From: an uncultured Selenomonadales bacterium | GTDB lineage: Bacteria > Bacillota > Negativicutes > Selenomonadales > Selenomonadaceae | Direction: 5' to 3' | Length of the DNA stretch: 7,410 nucleotides | NCBI GenBank assembly: GCA_937877655.1 | Contig: CALFJC010000165.1 | Location: 1-7,410, forward strand | Position numbers and translations under genes: made by a program | The notes under the pieces: model-generated | The model's input: only the letters and a program-made list of their open reading frames with translations | Databases searched by the model: none | What the model was told of the DNA's origin: nothing | Shown here: positions 5,815 through 7,410 of the stretch, in pieces | Position numbering within the stretch: the stretch's first letter is position 1 | Layout: each line of letters begins with the position of its first letter

Positions 5815-7128
5815 ATGAAAAAAATTTTAATAGTTGATGATGTGGATGTCCTGCGTGAAATGACTGCTTTCATGCTTGAAGGACAATACGAAACTTTCTG
5901 CGCGGGCTCTGCGAAAGAGGCAATGGAAGTTTATCGCAAGGAAAGACCCGACATGGTACTTTCCGATTTCAGAATGCCGGGCATGACGGGTTACGAAATG
6001 CAAATCGAATTGCAAAACGAATTTCATACCAAAATCCCGTTCATGTTCATGACGGCGGACAAAAGCGAAGAGGTCGAGAGCAAAGGTTTTGACAACGGCG
6101 CAATGGATTTTATTCACAAGCCGTTCACGCCCGAAGTGCTCCAACGCCGCGTTGCAAACATTCTCCGAACTGTCGGCGAGATTCAAGATTTAACAAAGAC
6201 TTCGACAACCGACGCGCTTACAGGTTTATTCAACAAGGGCTCTTCGGAAGAAGAACTTACCAAAATCTGTAAAAAATCGGTCGGCTCGCTGATGATGATT
6301 GACTTGGACAGTTTTAAACTCGTCAACGACATTCACGGGCACGCAATGGGCGACAAGATTTTAATTTCCTTCGCAGATATTTTGCGGGCAACAATGCACT
6401 CGACAGATTTAATCGGGCGCATGGGCGGCGATGAATTCGTTGCCTTTTGCTACGGCGTTTTGGACGAAAAAGCCATTGCCGCCAAAACTCAATTCATTAA
6501 CGAAAAAATTACCGAGTCTGCCAAAAAATTAATGGGCGAAGATATGAATATTCCGCTCGGCGCGTCAATCGGTTGCGTTTTGGTTCCGAAAGCCGGCACG
6601 GATTTTAAGGAACTTTACAAAAAAGCCGACAAAGCCCTTTACATTGTCAAACAAAACGGCAAGCACGGCTACAACATTTTCAACGAAGACGCGCCCGAAG
6701 AGACAGTTGAAACCGTCGTGACGCTCGCGCAGATTGAAATGATTCTTAACGAACGCAACAAAGAACCCGGCGCATATATTTTGCCGTTTGAAAGTTTCCG
6801 CAACATTTATCGTTTTCTCAAGCGCACCCGCGCAGGTTACGGCAAAACGATTTGCATTGTGCTCCTCGCGCTGAAAAGAATCGGCGAAGATAAAAGTATT
6901 CCGCTCAAGGTTGCGGGCGAAAAATTTATTGAATGTCTGCATAACACTTTGCGGCGCGGCGATGTCATTTCTCAAAACGGCTCCAATCAATTCCTTGTGC
7001 TTTTGACGAACACAGACGGACATCACGACGTCACTCGCGCCATAAGCCGCGTTGTGGAAAATTGGGGCAAATTGCCTGAGAGCAAAAATTTCTATTTCAA
7101 TCACGAATGGGCTGTCCTCGACGCCTGA
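5815..7128 (+). CDS. Response regulator with REC, GGDEF and degenerate GGDEF-like domain
   Basis: This 437-residue protein is probably a phosphorylation-controlled diguanylate cyclase making c-di-GMP from two GTP. The receiver domain (1-120) has the acidic pair D8/D9, phospho-acceptor D51 in LSDFRMPG, T80 and K102 in HKPF. The GGDEF domain (about 130-293) has the metal and GTP residues in MIDLDSFKLVND (161-172) and an intact GGDEF at 204-208; the I-site position reads HSTD (195-198) instead of RxxD. The last part (about 300-437) resembles a second GGDEF fold: RRGDVISQNGSNQFLVLL (380-397) aligns with the GGDEF loop but has GSNQF in place of GGDEF, so it should be inactive, while RRGD keeps I-site spacing. 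ATG 5815 was chosen over an upstream in-frame TTG because GTGAGG (5801-5806) precedes it and the receiver domain starts at once. It is co-oriented with cheX, 36 bp apart. Confidence 0.92.
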   Translation: MKKILIVDDVDVLREMTAFMLEGQYETFCAGSAKEAMEVYRKERPDMVLSDFRMPGMTGYEMQIELQNEFHTKIPFMFMTADKSEEVESKGFDNGAMDFIHKPFTPEVLQRRVANILRTVGEIQDLTKTSTTDALTGLFNKGSSEEELTKICKKSVGSLMMIDLDSFKLVNDIHGHAMGDKILISFADILRATMHSTDLIGRMGGDEFVAFCYGVLDEKAIAAKTQFINEKITESAKKLMGEDMNIPLGASIGCVLVPKAGTDFKELYKKADKALYIVKQNGKHGYNIFNEDAPEETVETVVTLAQIEMILNERNKEPGAYILPFESFRNIYRFLKRTRAGYGKTICIVLLALKRIGEDKSIPLKVAGEKFIECLHNTLRRGDVISQNGSNQFLVLLTNTDGHHDVTRAISRVVENWGKLPESKNFYFNHEWAVLDA

Positions 7129-7269
7129 AAAGCAATTAGGAATTAGGAATTAGGAATTAGGAATGTAGAACGATTTAAATAAAAAAAAGCGATGAGCTTT
7201 GAAACTCACCGCTGATTTTTTTTGTTCAAAGATAATTTTTTATGACTTCGTCAATCGTTATCGCTTCGG
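7123..7269. repeat. Tandem duplication, copy 1
   Basis: The core 7161-7269 is identical to 7302-7410 over 109 bp except for one T/G difference at 7166, with a period of 141 bp. The similarity extends left through heptamers (GCAATTA then three GGAATTA) to GCCTGAAA at 7123-7130. That stretch contains the stop codon of the response-regulator gene, so the repeat unit touches the coding end. Copy 1 has one heptamer more than copy 2. Confidence 0.9.
7181..7223. terminator. Bidirectional terminator, copy 1
   Basis: Eight A residues, a stem AGCG-A-TGAG/CTCA-C-CGCT with one A-C mismatch, loop CTTTGAAA and then GA and eight T residues. The T-run follows the stem on both strands, so it can stop transcription of the response-regulator gene (about 55 bp after its stop) and any transcript from the right. 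Confidence 0.85.
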
Positions 7270-7300
7270 TGCCTGAAATGCAATTATGAATTATGAATTA
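7226..7300 (-). pseudogene. Duplicated 3' gene fragment, broken
   Basis: On the minus strand this reads CISGTEAITIDEVIKNYL and a TGA stop (7228-7226), a plausible protein C-terminus. Upstream it runs into the heptamers and is closed by a TAA, with no start codon or ribosome binding site. It is a truncated copy of the frame at 7367-7410, made by the tandem duplication. No function can be assigned. Confidence 0.4.
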
Positions 7301-7321
7301 GGAATGGAGAACGATTTAAAT

Positions 7322-7364
7322 AAAAAAAAGCGATGAGCTTTGAAACTCACCGCTGATTTTTTTT
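7322..7364. terminator. Bidirectional terminator, copy 2
   Basis: Exact duplicate of the terminator at 7181-7223. It lies directly after the stop codon (7369-7367, minus strand) of the reading frame that enters from the right edge, which is the normal place for a gene's terminator. Confidence 0.85.
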
Positions 7365-7366
7365 GT

Positions 7367-7410
7367 TCAAAGATAATTTTTTATGACTTCGTCAATCGTT
7401 ATCGCTTCGG
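7367..7410 (-). CDS. Possible 3' end of a convergent gene leaving the window
   Basis: The minus strand reads EAITIDEVIKNYL followed by TGA (7369-7367), with the terminator immediately after. Thirteen residues do not identify a family. That it is a true gene end is inferred from the plausible sequence and the well-placed terminator; the rest lies to the right of the window. If real, it is convergent with the response-regulator gene. Confidence 0.4.
   Translation of the reverse strand, partial: EAITIDEVIKNYL

Larger units (their letters stand above)
7271..7410. repeat. Tandem duplication, copy 2 (runs to window edge)
   Basis: This copy begins GCCTGAAATGCAATTA, then has TGAATTA heptamers (7287-7300) and the core 7302-7410. 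It may extend past the window, so the full unit length and copy number are unknown. The near-identity of the cores points to a recent duplication, while the heptamers differ more and vary in number. Confidence 0.9.

Noticed and set aside
6565..7104. 179-codon minus-strand frame
   Set aside because: It is a shadow of the GGDEF gene, which has clear domain motifs in the plus frame.
7131..7410. CRISPR array
   Set aside because: Only two long copies with a 141-bp period and short variable heptamers; no repeat/spacer organisation and no cas genes.

Overview
The window looks like a chromosomal segment of an anaerobic, moderately AT-rich bacterium. The placement in Firmicutes, perhaps Negativicutes, is an inference from gene content (hypF, a DUF4127 protein, a CheX-type phosphatase) and from TTG/GTG starts with strong purine-rich ribosome binding sites. 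No rRNA or other marker gene fixes the taxonomy. A-tract/T-tract junctions (AAAAATTTTT-like) are very frequent in genes and spacers alike.

Layout. Positions 1-193 hold debris: the 3' end of an IS5-like transposase with an apparent one-base frameshift, directly followed by the last codons of another gene, which ends at a clear terminator (214-236). A plus-strand pair follows: hypF (268-2490), the carbamoyltransferase that starts cyanide-ligand synthesis for [NiFe]-hydrogenases, and 15 bp later an unrecognised 255-residue protein with a Cys-rich SCDGNHH motif (2506-3273). This converges on, and overlaps by 4 bp, a minus-strand gene for an exported DUF4127 protein (3270-4826). That gene has its own good sigma-70-type promoter (4853-4881).

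The 480-bp spacer 4827-5310 contains heptanucleotide repeats followed by three strong consecutive hairpins (4967-5079), resembling a dispersed palindromic element, and then the leader of the next operon. The operon encodes a CheX-type phosphatase (5311-5778) and a response regulator with REC, GGDEF and a second, degenerate GGDEF-like domain (5815-7128). Together they read as a phospho-controlled c-di-GMP module: phosphorylation of REC would control the cyclase and CheX would remove the phosphate. The first GGDEF keeps the catalytic motif but lacks the I-site arginine. The degenerate second one has lost the catalytic motif but keeps an RxxD at I-site spacing.

The right end (7129-7410) is a 141-bp tandem duplication. 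Each copy contains heptamer repeats, a bidirectional terminator and the last codons of a minus-strand reading frame. The outer copy is probably the true 3' end of a convergent gene that continues beyond the window.
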